A stretch of 37,224 nt of DNA from Armatimonadota bacterium (GCA_016869045.1 VGFC01000019.1:1-37224); one strand, 5' to 3'. Counted from the stretch's first letter, positions 25,989 through 34,351 are shown. The notes: generated by a model not told the origin, from the letters alone. Translations and numbers: made by a program.

Positions 25989-26202
25989 ACAGCACTAGAC
26001 ACACTATCACACCGCGGCAGCGACTGAAGTAGGAGCCAGCCACCTGTCCTGGATCGCGGCTACTGTCGACCCCCCGACGAGCGCCCAGGCTGCGTTCCAG
26101 GTCAAGGCTCCGCCTTCACACACGGTTTCCAACGCAGCCCGCGGTGGAGCCACTACAGCCGGGTCACCCGTCGCCCCACGGATGGCCCGGCTGTTCCTTT
26201 TG
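25989..26202 (+). ncRNA. Candidate orphan structured RNA (about 214 nt)
   Basis: No protein fits here, yet the segment lies between a promoter (25953-25982) and an intrinsic terminator (26155-26201). By eye it forms a multibranch fold. P1 is 26010-26017 with 26139-26146 (CACCGCGG/CCGCGGTG). P2 is 26028-26032 with 26060-26064, continued by 26036-26039 with 26049-26052. P3 is 26065-26068 with 26075-26078. P4 is 26089-26096 with 26131-26138 (GCTGCGTT/AACGCAGC), enclosing hairpin 26104-26108/26112-26116. It does not carry the hallmarks of tmRNA, RNase P RNA, SRP RNA, 6S RNA or a cobalamin riboswitch that I can recognise. The next downstream gene is on the opposite strand, so it is not an obvious leader. 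Strand is set by the terminator T-run. Confidence 0.5.
26155..26201 (+). terminator. Intrinsic terminator of the candidate RNA
   Basis: A perfect nine-base stem ACAGCCGGG (26155-26163) / CCCGGCTGT (26186-26194) is followed by TCCTTTT. The loop contains a small CCGT/ACGG hairpin. Confidence 0.6.
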
Positions 26203-26288
26203 GGACTGTCCAAGTCTCGATCCTGCAGCGGGGACAGGGACTGTCCAAGTCTCGATCCCGCAGGGATCGAGACGCATGGACTGTCCCT
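26202..26288. repeat. HP-A hairpin repeat, copy 3, with a preceding half copy
   Basis: A left half-element (GGGACTGTCC then AAGTCTCGATCC, 26202-26226) is followed directly by a full HP-A element (26237-26287) with a shortened inner loop. The arrangement suggests a partial tandem duplication or one element inserted in another. Confidence 0.8.
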
Positions 26289-26331
26289 TGTTGGCCGTGG
26301 CCTTCCTCCCCCTCTCACCCCTCCCGCCCCC

Positions 26332-27594
26332 CTACACCGCCTTGCCGTACAGACACTCACTCCCTCCCGCATACGCGTCGTGCAGCACGATCCCCTCTTT
26401 CCCGAGGGACGCCGTCACAACCGGCGCCCGTCCCGCATCGAGGTGCGCCTGGTTGCGGGCGATGACCCCGCGGACCGCGTGCACGACCGCCACGGGGAGG
26501 CGCTGGCTCTGTGCATCGGGGTAGGTCCCGGCCAGCTCGGCCGCCGGGATGCCCCGCTTGACGCGCAGGACCTTCTCGAGGCAATCGACGAGGCTGTCCT
26601 TGCCGTACCCAAGAGAGGCCTGTGACCCATCGGGCCGGCGGACCTTGCGGAAGAAGTGCGTGTTGGCAGTGCGGCTGCCCCTGTTCTCGATCCAGTACCT
26701 CAGCCCCCGGTACTGCGAATCCGATTCCACCTTGCCGTAGGTCCCCACGAGCTGGCTCTCCTGGTTGACCGGCCCCTCGAAATCGGCCGGCGTGAGCCAG
26801 TTGTTCTCGTAGATGATCGTCAGCCCGGAAGTGTGCGTAACCGTGGCCTGCACCGCATCGAAGGCGTCCTTCCCGAACTCGCTGCGCAGCCTCTTCTTCT
26901 GTCCCACTGCATACACCGCAAGCGGCTCGAGCTTCAGGTAGTGCATGAACAGGTCCACCCAGTGGATGCCCACATAGGTGAACGGGTCGCTGTCCTCCAC
27001 CCACTTGAAGGTCGTCGTCGAGACCTCCAGCGGCTCTTCAAGCACCCCGCGCGCATAGATCGGCTCCCCGAGGCCCTCCAGCAGCTCGCCGAAGATCCGC
27101 TTGTGGTCGGGGTCATAGCGCTTGTGCATGTCCACGCCGACGATGAGGTTCTGTGCCTCGGCGAGGGCAATGATCTCGTCCGCCTCCGGCACCGACAGAC
27201 ACAGCGGCTTCTCGGCGACGACGTGCGTGCCGTTCCGCAGGGCCGCGAGGATCGGCGCGGTATGCAGGTGATCGGGGGTCGCCACCACAAGCACATCCAG
27301 GTCCGGGCAGTCGCGCAGGATGTCGTCCCACGGCGCCTCGCCGCAGTATGCCTTAGGTCGCGTACCGGTCTCGCGCTCGTTGTCGTCCAAGGCCCGCTGC
27401 GCCGACCCCTCCGACCGCGTCCCAACCGCGACGAGCTCGAACGCCACATCACCGTAGTCTCTCGCCCGATCGTCCAACCCGATCCGATCCAGATAGGGCG
27501 CGATTCCGTTCCTCTGCAGGTCCCACAGCGTCCCCGCAACCACATCGCTCCCGAACATCCCATATCCAACCAACCCGACCTTCACCGTCTCCAT
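26332..27594 (-). CDS. Gfo/Idh/MocA family oxidoreductase, copy 2
   Basis: 420 aa from ATG 27594, with GGAGG five bases upstream; the frame extends upstream only through repeat-derived Ala/Arg/Thr codons. The Rossmann motif is VKVGLVGYGMFGSDV, the canonical catalytic EKP is present (VVAEKPLCLS), and MHKRYDPDHKRI follows. The C-terminal domain (about 150-350; FTYVGIHWVDLFMHYL, YENNWLTPADFEG) is typical of the family. These cytoplasmic enzymes oxidise or reduce sugar and inositol derivatives with NAD(P). It is unlike the copy at 14247-15305, so the substrates probably differ. It lies downstream of the methyltransferase on the same strand. Confidence 0.92.
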   Translation of the reverse strand: METVKVGLVGYGMFGSDVVAGTLWDLQRNGIAPYLDRIGLDDRARDYGDVAFELVAVGTRSEGSAQRALDDNERETGTRPKAYCGEAPWDDILRDCPDLDVLVVATPDHLHTAPILAALRNGTHVVAEKPLCLSVPEADEIIALAEAQNLIVGVDMHKRYDPDHKRIFGELLEGLGEPIYARGVLEEPLEVSTTTFKWVEDSDPFTYVGIHWVDLFMHYLKLEPLAVYAVGQKKRLRSEFGKDAFDAVQATVTHTSGLTIIYENNWLTPADFEGPVNQESQLVGTYGKVESDSQYRGLRYWIENRGSRTANTHFFRKVRRPDGSQASLGYGKDSLVDCLEKVLRVKRGIPAAELAGTYPDAQSQRLPVAVVHAVRGVIARNQAHLDAGRAPVVTASLGKEGIVLHDAYAGGSECLYGKAV

Positions 27595-27627
27595 CCTACC
27601 CTCCGTCATCTGCCGTTGACGTTTGCT

Positions 27628-27716
27628 GGGAGCGCCGGCACCCTTGCCGGCAGTGGTGGTAGCCGTTGCCGTCCCTGGGATCGCGCGCACCCTTGCGCGC
27701 ACGCCGTTGCCGTTCC
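27628..27716. repeat. Two HP-D hairpin units
   Basis: GGGAGC + GCCGGC/GCCGGC with loop ACCCTT, and GGGATC + GCGCGC/GCGCGC with the same loop, separated by CCGTTGCCGT spacers. The constant loop with changed stem is a clear compensatory change. Confidence 0.8.
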
Positions 27717-27749
27717 TGTTGCCTGTCACCTGTCACCTGTTACCTCTTG
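27715..27749. repeat. HEPTAD tract at the methyltransferase stop codon
   Basis: Five units with consensus CCTGTYR (cctgttg, cctgtca, cctgtca, cctgtta, cctcttg). The methyltransferase stop (TAA, 27742-27740) is within the fourth unit, so the last codons are repeat-derived. Confidence 0.7.
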
Positions 27750-28738
27750 ACCCCCACCACAATCCCCGTATCCTCCGAGCATGCCGTATGTTGCGCCTCC
27801 TCGAACCCCGCCTCCTCGAGGAACCCCTCTAGCTCCTCCCTCGTGTAGCTCCGTCCGTCGTTGCCCCCTGACAGCATGTTCAGCGAGAACAGCGCCGCCC
27901 ACCGGGGATGCGTTCCGTCCTCGCCGAGGATGAAGTCGTGGATCACGACCCGCCCTCCAGGAATGAGGGCGCGGTAGGCCTTCTGCAGGATGGTGACGCA
28001 GCCCTCCGGCCCCGTGCTGTGCAGGATGTTCGACACGATCGCGAGGTCGAAGCCCTCGCCGAGCTCGTCCTCCCAGTAGCTCCCGGCCCGGGTCTCGACG
28101 CGGTCGGCGACGCCTGCCAGTTGCGCGCATTCGAGGGTAATCGGCACGACATTGGGCAGGTCGAAGATCACCGCCGTCGCCTCGGGCAGGCGCTTCAGCA
28201 TCGCGTACGAGTAGTCTCCCGAGCCGCCGCCGATGTCGAGGATGCGCCGCACGCCGGTCAGGTCCAGCTTCGCCAGGACCTTCTCTCCCCAATGGCTGCT
28301 GGACGCGTGCATGGCCATGATGAACGCCCGCGTCGCCTCCGCTGGCATCTCGCCGCTGAAGGGCTGCCCCCCGCCCGCTCGCACGCTCTCGGTCAGCTCG
28401 CTCCACCGCTTCCACAGCATCGCGTGGTGACCCAGATAGCCGGTCAGATCATCCCCTCGCCCGCGCACCAGACTCGCCGCCGCGAATGTCCCATTCGCGA
28501 ACCGCCCCACCTCCTTCCTCAGCAGCCCTAGCCCAACCAGCGCATTGGCGAGCAGTTCCGTGCTGCGCGCCGGGCACTCAACGCGCCTCGCGAGTTCCTC
28601 CGCAGTCAGCTCCTCATCCCCCAGCGCCGTGAAGACACTCAGCTCGTGGGCCGTCAACACCGCCCGCGAAGCCCAGTACCCCGCGACCACATCCATCAGA
28701 TCGGCCATGCTCTCAATGCCGTTCGCCGGCTGTTCCAT
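27740..28738 (-). CDS. SAM-dependent O-methyltransferase (family 2)
   Basis: 332 aa from ATG 28738, with GAGGA seven bases upstream. An N-terminal winged-helix dimerisation domain (about 10-95; AHELSVFTALGDEELTAEEL) is followed by the class I methyltransferase fold. SAM motif I is RILDIGGGSGDYSYA, then VIFDLPNVV and VVIHDFILGEDG. This is the layout of plant-type and bacterial small-molecule O-methyltransferases such as CrtF and hydroxyneurosporene methyltransferases. The catalytic His of active members would lie near SNILHSTGP. The substrate is unknown; no other biosynthetic genes are adjacent, which leaves a stand-alone tailoring or quinone/porphyrin-like role open. Confidence 0.88.
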   Translation of the reverse strand: MEQPANGIESMADLMDVVAGYWASRAVLTAHELSVFTALGDEELTAEELARRVECPARSTELLANALVGLGLLRKEVGRFANGTFAAASLVRGRGDDLTGYLGHHAMLWKRWSELTESVRAGGGQPFSGEMPAEATRAFIMAMHASSSHWGEKVLAKLDLTGVRRILDIGGGSGDYSYAMLKRLPEATAVIFDLPNVVPITLECAQLAGVADRVETRAGSYWEDELGEGFDLAIVSNILHSTGPEGCVTILQKAYRALIPGGRVVIHDFILGEDGTHPRWAALFSLNMLSGGNDGRSYTREELEGFLEEAGFEEAQHTACSEDTGIVVGVKR

Positions 28739-29025
28739 CGGTTGATCCTCGTTGCTCCTGGATGGTAGAGGGATTAGTTCCTGCGCGGATCAAGCAGTCC
28801 CTCCGTGCGGGATCCTGGCGGTCTCCCGCTCCCCGGCGCGGATAGGCCATGCAGCGACATGAGGCCCGCGGCGAGCCCCCCGCTCGTGGCTGCAGGGAAC
28901 GTCCTGACGCACGGCGAACGAGATACCTGGCAATGATCGGGCCTGCCACACGGCAGGGAGTGATCGCCTCAGCAGCCGACCCGGAGTCCTCGCGACCGCC
29001 GTGCAGTTCAGGGGAGGTCGTCAGT
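28739..29025. other. Intergenic region with no recognisable feature
   Basis: 287 bases between the divergent methyltransferase and zinc-ribbon genes. It must contain divergent promoters, but I see no consensus -35/-10 pair, no hairpin repeat and no credible short gene. The in-frame extension of the downstream gene into this region is Arg/Pro-rich and lacks a ribosome-binding site. Confidence 0.5.
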
Positions 29026-30021
29026 ATGGATGAGCGCACCTCACGCCCACCAGACGCGGACCCGGGCCCGGAGGCCCTGCACCCTCCCTTCCTCGTACTC
29101 CTGGAGACGGCAGGCCTTGGGTCACTTGCGAAGGCGATGAGCCTCCTCGACGCCCAAGGCGCTCTCGACCTCCCGCACGCGAGCGCACGGGACAGGGTAA
29201 GAGAGGTCCTCCGCCTTCCTGTGCGGTGCGGCAGGTGCTACGAGGTCGTCGCTCCCGCCTCCCGGGCGAAGAGGCCAATGGGTCTAGTGTGCCCCCACTG
29301 TGGTGAGCAGTGGTGGCGCAGGCCGCCGGACACCGGGGGCATCTGGGCGCTGTACCTCATCCTGCCGCTAGTAGCCATCTTCGGTCTCGCGATCTTCGTG
29401 GGCGCCACGGTCCTCATGGACGCAGGCGGCCCCCACCGGGCCGCGCAAGCGCCTCCCGGCCTAAGGCCGCTGCTTGTCGCCATTGCCTACGCTGTCTGGT
29501 CCACCGGGACGGCGATCGTCGCCGCGGGGGCTTGTAAGGCAGGCCCGCTCCGAGGACAGAAGGACCCCGATGCGGATCCGGGTCCCGTGCTTGCCGGTGA
29601 CCTCTGGGGATACTGGATCCTGTGGGGCGTGGCGATCGTCGCCATCGGCCTTCTCGCCGGGGGGATAGCGGACCTGGTGGTTCGCGACGACAACCCGTAT
29701 TGGCTGATCGGCCTACTGGTCGGCGCTGCCGTCGGGCTCCTGGGTGGCCACCTGCTCGTCACCATCCTCGGCACATGGATCACCGTGCGCGGGGCGACCC
29801 ACAGGGAGAGGCAACCCGCCTTAGTACCCGAGACCCAATTCTCGGAGCGCAGGACGTGCGGCCGGTGCGGGGGGAGCTACCTGTGGCATGAGGCCGACCC
29901 ACAGCCGCTCACCCAGGTTGAGAAGCTGATCTGCGCGAAGGAGGATCTGCCATTCAACAGGATGAAGAGGATCACGTGCCCCCACTGCGGCACGGTGTCC
30001 TTCTCGCCGGAGCCGGAGTGA
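29026..30021 (+). CDS. Membrane protein with two cytoplasmic-type zinc ribbons
   Basis: 331 aa from ATG 29026, with GGGAGG eight bases upstream. A soluble N-terminal segment ends in a four-Cys zinc ribbon (C68, C71, C89, C92; CGRC ... CPHC). Four membrane helices follow (about 105-130, 149-170, 195-217 and 226-250). A second zinc ribbon closes the protein (C278, C281, C318, C321; CGRC ... CPHC). The two-ribbon layout flanking a membrane core is not one I can assign to a named family. Both ribbons would lie on the same side with four helices. A role in regulated membrane processes or protein quality control is possible but unproven. It stands alone, convergent with the DUF4838 gene. Confidence 0.75.
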   Translation: MDERTSRPPDADPGPEALHPPFLVLLETAGLGSLAKAMSLLDAQGALDLPHASARDRVREVLRLPVRCGRCYEVVAPASRAKRPMGLVCPHCGEQWWRRPPDTGGIWALYLILPLVAIFGLAIFVGATVLMDAGGPHRAAQAPPGLRPLLVAIAYAVWSTGTAIVAAGACKAGPLRGQKDPDADPGPVLAGDLWGYWILWGVAIVAIGLLAGGIADLVVRDDNPYWLIGLLVGAAVGLLGGHLLVTILGTWITVRGATHRERQPALVPETQFSERRTCGRCGGSYLWHEADPQPLTQVEKLICAKEDLPFNRMKRITCPHCGTVSFSPEPE

Positions 30022-30091
30022 CCACCGCACTGCAGAGCTACCCAGCACCGCGCTTGCGCCTCGTCGGCACTCTCTAGCGCCAGACCGCGCC

Positions 30092-32329
30092 CTACTTCTC
30101 CCTCACGCAGAACATGCGATCCGTGAGAACCGCCTCGACCGCATCGGCGTTGTTCGGCGGGCAGACCCAGAAGTACATCCCCGGCTTCAGCTCGTGTATG
30201 CCGAGGTCGTAGGTGCGGTACTCGCCGTCCGAGGCGTTCTCGAGCGTCTCGCCGATCTGCGCCACGCCGGCCTTCGCGTTGGCATCGTAGAGGCCCACGG
30301 TGAACGCCGCGCCGGTCTTGGCCTTCGCGTCACACCGCACGCGTACGTAGCAATGGCACGGGCCAAGGTCGGTCATGTCGAGCGAGATCGGGTACTGCGT
30401 CGCCCAGTTCGGGTGACCGCCGCCCATCCGCGCCGCCTTGCCGTCCGAGGCCTTCGGATCGTCCGCGAGCGTCACCCAACTGCCGAGGCCGTGCAGCGTG
30501 AACTCGTTGTCCTGGATATCGACCCAGTCCTCGGCCGGCAGGTCCTTACACTCATCCGGCGGCGGGCCCGGCTCGCGGAAGCGCATCACCAGCCCCGGCG
30601 CGTAGTCGGCGAAGCTCCGGCCCTCGCTGAAGTTCCGCGCATCGAACTCCTGCGCCGCCGCGACGAACGCCTCCACCGCCGCCACCGGGTCCTCCGGCCC
30701 GAGGAACGCCACGCCCTGCCTCTTCGCCTGCCGCTTCATGGCCGGATAGCGCATCAGCCAGACATGGTCCAGCGGCAGCCGCGCCCGGCGCACGCGCGCC
30801 GACAGCGCCGGGTCGTCCGCCACGGCCGTCTGCGCCTGGTCGAACAGCTCCGTCGCCCGGTTCAGCGTCTCCAGGTGCAGCCAACTCGCCGTGTCCGCCA
30901 TGAAGCAGCGCAGGTATGTCTTCTGCCGCTCCACGGTGTCGGACATCAGGTCGATGTACTGCAACAAGGGGTCCGCCGCCGGGCCGTAGTAGCCCTCCAC
31001 GAACTCCCGAATCAGCGCTTTCTCATCCCGCGACGGGTCCCACATCAGGTGAGAGAGGAGCCACGCCCGCAGCTCCGGGAAGTCGCTGATCGAGCACGAG
31101 GCGTCCCCTTGCTCGAACAGGCCGATGGCGTTGCGGTCCACGAACAGCCGGATGTTCGGCGCTAAGCTCCGCCAATTCGGGTGCGGCTGAATGTAGTTCG
31201 CGAAGTTGGTGACGTAGTCCCAGATGTACAGCTGTGGCGCGAGCTTGCTCCACGCCTCGATGTCCTCGCGAAAGGTCGCGTTGCTCTCGCCCGTGCCCAG
31301 CGGTTCGGCGAAGTTGCACTCGATCGAGCAGAGCCGCACGATCACATTCCTGCGCGGCTGGACGGTCTTCGGCGCATGGCGCGTGTAGGAATACGCCAAC
31401 GTCTCGACGAGAAAGTCGGGGAACTCCTTCTCGATGTCCTCGGCGACCTTGTTCACGAACTGGATGATCGGCCCCGACGGTGACCCCTCGGCCTCCTCGA
31501 TGGCCTTGCACGCCTCGCATTGGCAGTTCCCGCCCCAGTCGTTCTGCGCAATCGAGATCATCCCGGCGGTCGGGTCCTTCCGGCACCACTCCAGCGCCAC
31601 GCGCGTCAGCTCCGCGCGCATCTCGTCGTTGGTCAGGCAGAGCTGCCCGCCATCCGCCGTGCGCTTGCGTTTCAGCAGACTGTACCAGTCCGGGTGATCG
31701 GCGAAGTGCTTCTCCGGCGGCAGGAGCTGGTAGAACGTATGGCACCATCCGAGCAGGTTGTAGTGCCCGCCATACTCCGGCGGGATGCGCTCGAAGTGCC
31801 CATTCGTCTTCAGCCTCGCCGCGAACACCCCGTCGAACGCACCCCGGTAGAACGCCTCCCGGTACTGCAGCTTCGGCACATAGACGACGTCCAGGCCCGG
31901 TACCTCCAGCGTGGGCCTCTGCGGGATGGTGGCCTCGCTCGCCGTCCACCACCTCACCCCAACCACATCCTCCAGGAAGCTGTACACCGCATACAGCGTC
32001 CCCCGCGGCCGCCCGCCCGTCAGGATGAGCGTATCCCCGTCGGTCTTCATCACGATGCCATCGTGCTTCAGCGAGTCCATGTCCACGCCCGGCGCCGGCC
32101 CGCCGACGCGGATCACCTTCCGCCCCGTGCCGCCGATCGGGAACTCCGCCCCGGTCACGAGCTTCAGATGCTCGGCCAACTCCTTCGCCGCCGTCTGCTC
32201 GGCCAGGATCGGCTCCGCGCACAGCACGATGGTGTAATCCGCCTTGCCGTCGCGGGCGAGTTGCAGGGCCGCGTGTCCCGGCACGCATAGCAGGAGGGCG
32301 GCGATCAATGATACGGTGACGGTTGACAT
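30092..32329 (-). CDS. Secreted DUF4838 family protein
   Basis: 745 aa from ATG 32329, with GGGAG upstream and a signal peptide (MSTVTVSLIAALLLCVPGHA). Residues about 22-135 form the alpha/beta N-terminal domain common to GH20/GH67-type enzymes (TAAKELAEHLKLVTGAEFPI, GGRPRGTLYAVYSFLEDVVG). The DUF4838 TIM-barrel-like domain follows (about 155-420) with the characteristic ISIAQNDWGGNCQCEACKAI. The last 150 residues look like a beta-sandwich carbohydrate-binding domain. DUF4838 proteins are presumed glycosidases of unknown specificity and are common in polysaccharide-degrading phyla. The gene is divergent from the secreted protein at 32512, and the 182 bases between them must hold both promoters. 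Confidence 0.88.
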   Translation of the reverse strand: MSTVTVSLIAALLLCVPGHAALQLARDGKADYTIVLCAEPILAEQTAAKELAEHLKLVTGAEFPIGGTGRKVIRVGGPAPGVDMDSLKHDGIVMKTDGDTLILTGGRPRGTLYAVYSFLEDVVGVRWWTASEATIPQRPTLEVPGLDVVYVPKLQYREAFYRGAFDGVFAARLKTNGHFERIPPEYGGHYNLLGWCHTFYQLLPPEKHFADHPDWYSLLKRKRTADGGQLCLTNDEMRAELTRVALEWCRKDPTAGMISIAQNDWGGNCQCEACKAIEEAEGSPSGPIIQFVNKVAEDIEKEFPDFLVETLAYSYTRHAPKTVQPRRNVIVRLCSIECNFAEPLGTGESNATFREDIEAWSKLAPQLYIWDYVTNFANYIQPHPNWRSLAPNIRLFVDRNAIGLFEQGDASCSISDFPELRAWLLSHLMWDPSRDEKALIREFVEGYYGPAADPLLQYIDLMSDTVERQKTYLRCFMADTASWLHLETLNRATELFDQAQTAVADDPALSARVRRARLPLDHVWLMRYPAMKRQAKRQGVAFLGPEDPVAAVEAFVAAAQEFDARNFSEGRSFADYAPGLVMRFREPGPPPDECKDLPAEDWVDIQDNEFTLHGLGSWVTLADDPKASDGKAARMGGGHPNWATQYPISLDMTDLGPCHCYVRVRCDAKAKTGAAFTVGLYDANAKAGVAQIGETLENASDGEYRTYDLGIHELKPGMYFWVCPPNNADAVEAVLTDRMFCVREK

Positions 32330-32511
32330 GGGGGCTCCCCCAAGTGGCTCAGTCTGCAAGACGCATTCCCCGAGGCGGCCGCGCGGGCCTTCCCCTGCAC
32401 TCAGACAGGCGGCATTGGAGGAACGCGCCGGGGGGGGCGAATGTGAGCGCGGTTTGGACGCAACAGCAGGATCATGGGTGGAGCCGTACCCGCCCCAAGG
32501 GAGGTGACGAC

Positions 32512-33279
32512 ATGCGATCATGGACGCTGGTGGGAGGTACCCTTGGCGTGTTGATGGTGGGGGGGGTCGGGGCTCTTGCACAAGACGCGGAGGTGAAGAT
32601 CCCCGACAATCCCGAGGAGTACTTCCCAATGACGGTGGGGAGTGAGTGGACGTACGACTTGCGCATCTCGGCTGATCCTGTCGGTTTCTCCCGCCTCCAA
32701 CGCGGCACGGAAACAAAGACGAAGATAGAGAGGGAGGCCCTGCCGACGGAGGAGTCCAGCAAGATGCGCAAGGTCACCTATCGGATCACCGAGGTTGGTA
32801 GGGGGACGGGAATGGAGTACCGCGAGGTCGCGTGTGAACGCGACACGACATTGGTGCCGCGGTTCCCCAATCCCAAACGCCTTCCGTACTGGTTCACGGT
32901 CTGGGGGCTGTCGAGGGTTGAGGACCCGCCGCTGGTCTACGAGTACGTCAGCTTCGTAGAGCCCGGGCAGCTCCACCAGGAGCGCCGGCCTATCGCCGTC
33001 TTGGCTGAGGCCGGTCACCGGTCGTACGAACTGCCAGATATCAGCGTGGAGTGCTCACGGCTCCGGGACCCTCTCACCGTGCCTGCTGGTACATTCAGCG
33101 ATTGCATAGCAAACCGATGGACCAACACGTTCTTGATACCGTTTTGTGAGGAACTCGTGTTCGCCCGTGGGGTCGGCCTCATCTGCGTCGTGCAGCGCAG
33201 CGAGGAGGAGGACAAGAAAGGCGAGATTACCTACGAGATGAAGCTGGTGTCCTACAAGATCGCGGAGCCGGCGCCGTAG
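32512..33279 (+). CDS. Secreted protein of unknown function
   Basis: 255 aa. ATG 32512 follows an almost perfect ribosome-binding site (GGAGGTGA), and a signal peptide is present (MRSWTLVGGTLGVLMVGGVGALAQ). The mature part starts with FPMTVGSEWTYDLRIS, and VPAGTFSDCIANRW lies near residue 200. That pairing of GxxWxY and PxGxFxxC is seen in small beta-barrel-like exported proteins of uncharacterised families. There are a few cysteines and no lipobox. No function can be given. It converges on the HEPN gene; a small GGCCG/CGGCC hairpin (33303-33316) lies between them. Confidence 0.7.
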   Translation: MRSWTLVGGTLGVLMVGGVGALAQDAEVKIPDNPEEYFPMTVGSEWTYDLRISADPVGFSRLQRGTETKTKIEREALPTEESSKMRKVTYRITEVGRGTGMEYREVACERDTTLVPRFPNPKRLPYWFTVWGLSRVEDPPLVYEYVSFVEPGQLHQERRPIAVLAEAGHRSYELPDISVECSRLRDPLTVPAGTFSDCIANRWTNTFLIPFCEELVFARGVGLICVVQRSEEEDKKGEITYEMKLVSYKIAEPAP

Positions 33280-33321
33280 CACATGGGAGGGCTGCTGGGC
33301 CGGGCCGCCTACGGCCTTACG

Positions 33322-33768
33322 TCACCCAGGTGCCAGGTCCGAATGATGCTTCCGAAGCCATTGCTCGACCTGCTGACGGAACGCCGCCACAGACCGGATC
33401 AACTCCTCCGCCTCGCTGCGGCTGATCACCCCCGCGCGACGGTACGCGATCTCGTTCCGCTTCATGCGACAGCGCTCGAAGTAGTCCGCGAGGTCGCAGA
33501 AGGTCGCGCCCATCACGAGGGGTAGTGCCTCGAACGTGGTCGCGTGGTGACCGACGCCGCGTGTGCGGTAGCCGGCACACTCGAGGGGGATCGTGGCCAG
33601 TGTCAGCGCAGCTTCGTAGGCCGCAGCGAAGCGCCAGTCAGTCGAGATGCTCTCTACGCGCGCATCCTTCAGCCCCCGCTGCGCCACGGCCAGCAGGTCG
33701 CGGACTTCACTGCGCGAGGTCTTGTGGCTCTGCAATCGACCTTCCCGCTGCCATTGCGTCAAGCTCAT
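33322..33768 (-). CDS. HEPN domain protein, toxin of an MNT/HEPN module
   Basis: 148 aa from ATG 33768, with GGAGG five bases upstream; all-helical. HEPN toxins are RNases with an Rx4-6H motif. Here the site reads RMKRNEIAYRR, with R104 followed by Y109 in place of His, as in the SAV_6107-like HEPN subfamily. So the usual RNase His appears absent. In HEPN/MNT systems the antitoxin adds AMP to a Tyr near this motif; Y109 is an evident candidate. The gene starts inside the HTH-MNT gene, which it overlaps by 62 bases, indicating coupled translation. Confidence 0.75.
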   Translation of the reverse strand: MSLTQWQREGRLQSHKTSRSEVRDLLAVAQRGLKDARVESISTDWRFAAAYEAALTLATIPLECAGYRTRGVGHHATTFEALPLVMGATFCDLADYFERCRMKRNEIAYRRAGVISRSEAEELIRSVAAFRQQVEQWLRKHHSDLAPG

Positions 33769-34351
33769 CTTGCCCTCCCACGAGGAAGAGCTTCGGACCG
33801 CCAAGGACGTTCAGCAGGAACGGCTCCTCAGCCGCCAAGCGTTCCGCGACCTCATGCGGGCGCATGGTCACCGCGTTCACCGGCCGGGACAAGGTCGCTT
33901 GCGCCTCTCCGAGAGGCGGCGTCAGCTCCCGCAACGTCACCTCCCCGATGATCATCAGGTCGATGTCGCTGTGGTCCATCAGGTCGCCCCGCGCCGCGGA
34001 GCCGAAGATGAAGGCCGCGCGGACCCCCTCTCGCAAGGGTTCCAGCGCATCGCGCAACACATCGGCCAGCCCGACAGTCTTCAGTACGAGGCGGTGCAGG
34101 TCCAGGAAAAGCGGCGACGACCGGTTGGCGCGGTAGTAGACCTGGTGGCCGCTCCGTCGCCGCTCGAGCAGGCCGGCTTGGGCCAGCGCCCCGACCTCAC
34201 GCTGCACCGTCGCCGGCGCCAGACCGGTGCGACGCGCAATCTCCCGCAGATGGAACTCCACGTCCGGCGGCCCAAAGAGCAGCCCGAGCACCTTACGCCG
34301 CGCAAGGGGCCACAGAGCCTCTGCTACGGATCGGCGTGATGTTCGCTCCAT
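33707..34351 (-). CDS. HTH-MNT nucleotidyltransferase antitoxin and autoregulator
   Basis: 214 aa. Residues about 15-75 are an ArsR-like winged helix (FHLREIARRTGLAPATVQ, EVGALAQAGLLERRRSG). Residues about 110-200 are a minimal nucleotidyltransferase with FIFGSAARGD (G117, S118) and HSDIDL (D129, D131), the complete GS-x10-DxD signature. MNT proteins neutralise HEPN toxins by adding AMP; here the DNA-binding domain is fused, so one protein can both modify the toxin and repress the operon. ATG 34351 is the start: it has no ribosome-binding site but lies eight bases after a TATAAT, so the mRNA may be leaderless. A perfect palindrome surrounds the start codon. Confidence 0.85.
   Translation of the reverse strand: MERTSRRSVAEALWPLARRKVLGLLFGPPDVEFHLREIARRTGLAPATVQREVGALAQAGLLERRRSGHQVYYRANRSSPLFLDLHRLVLKTVGLADVLRDALEPLREGVRAAFIFGSAARGDLMDHSDIDLMIIGEVTLRELTPPLGEAQATLSRPVNAVTMRPHEVAERLAAEEPFLLNVLGGPKLFLVGGQDELDAMAAGRSIAEPQDLAQ

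Noticed and set aside
26097-26165. Cobalamin riboswitch-like bits (GCCACT, GGTGG) in the candidate RNA
   Set aside because: The conserved B12 box and core elements are absent, and no transport or biosynthetic gene follows on the same strand.
28849-29025. Longer start for the zinc-ribbon membrane protein
   Set aside because: The extra 59 residues are Arg/Pro/Ser-rich and lack a ribosome-binding site, whereas ATG 29026 has GGGAGG at good spacing.
33303-33316. Terminator between the secreted protein and the HEPN gene
   Set aside because: GGCCG/CGGCC makes only a small hairpin and no T-run follows on either strand, so a terminator call is not supported.
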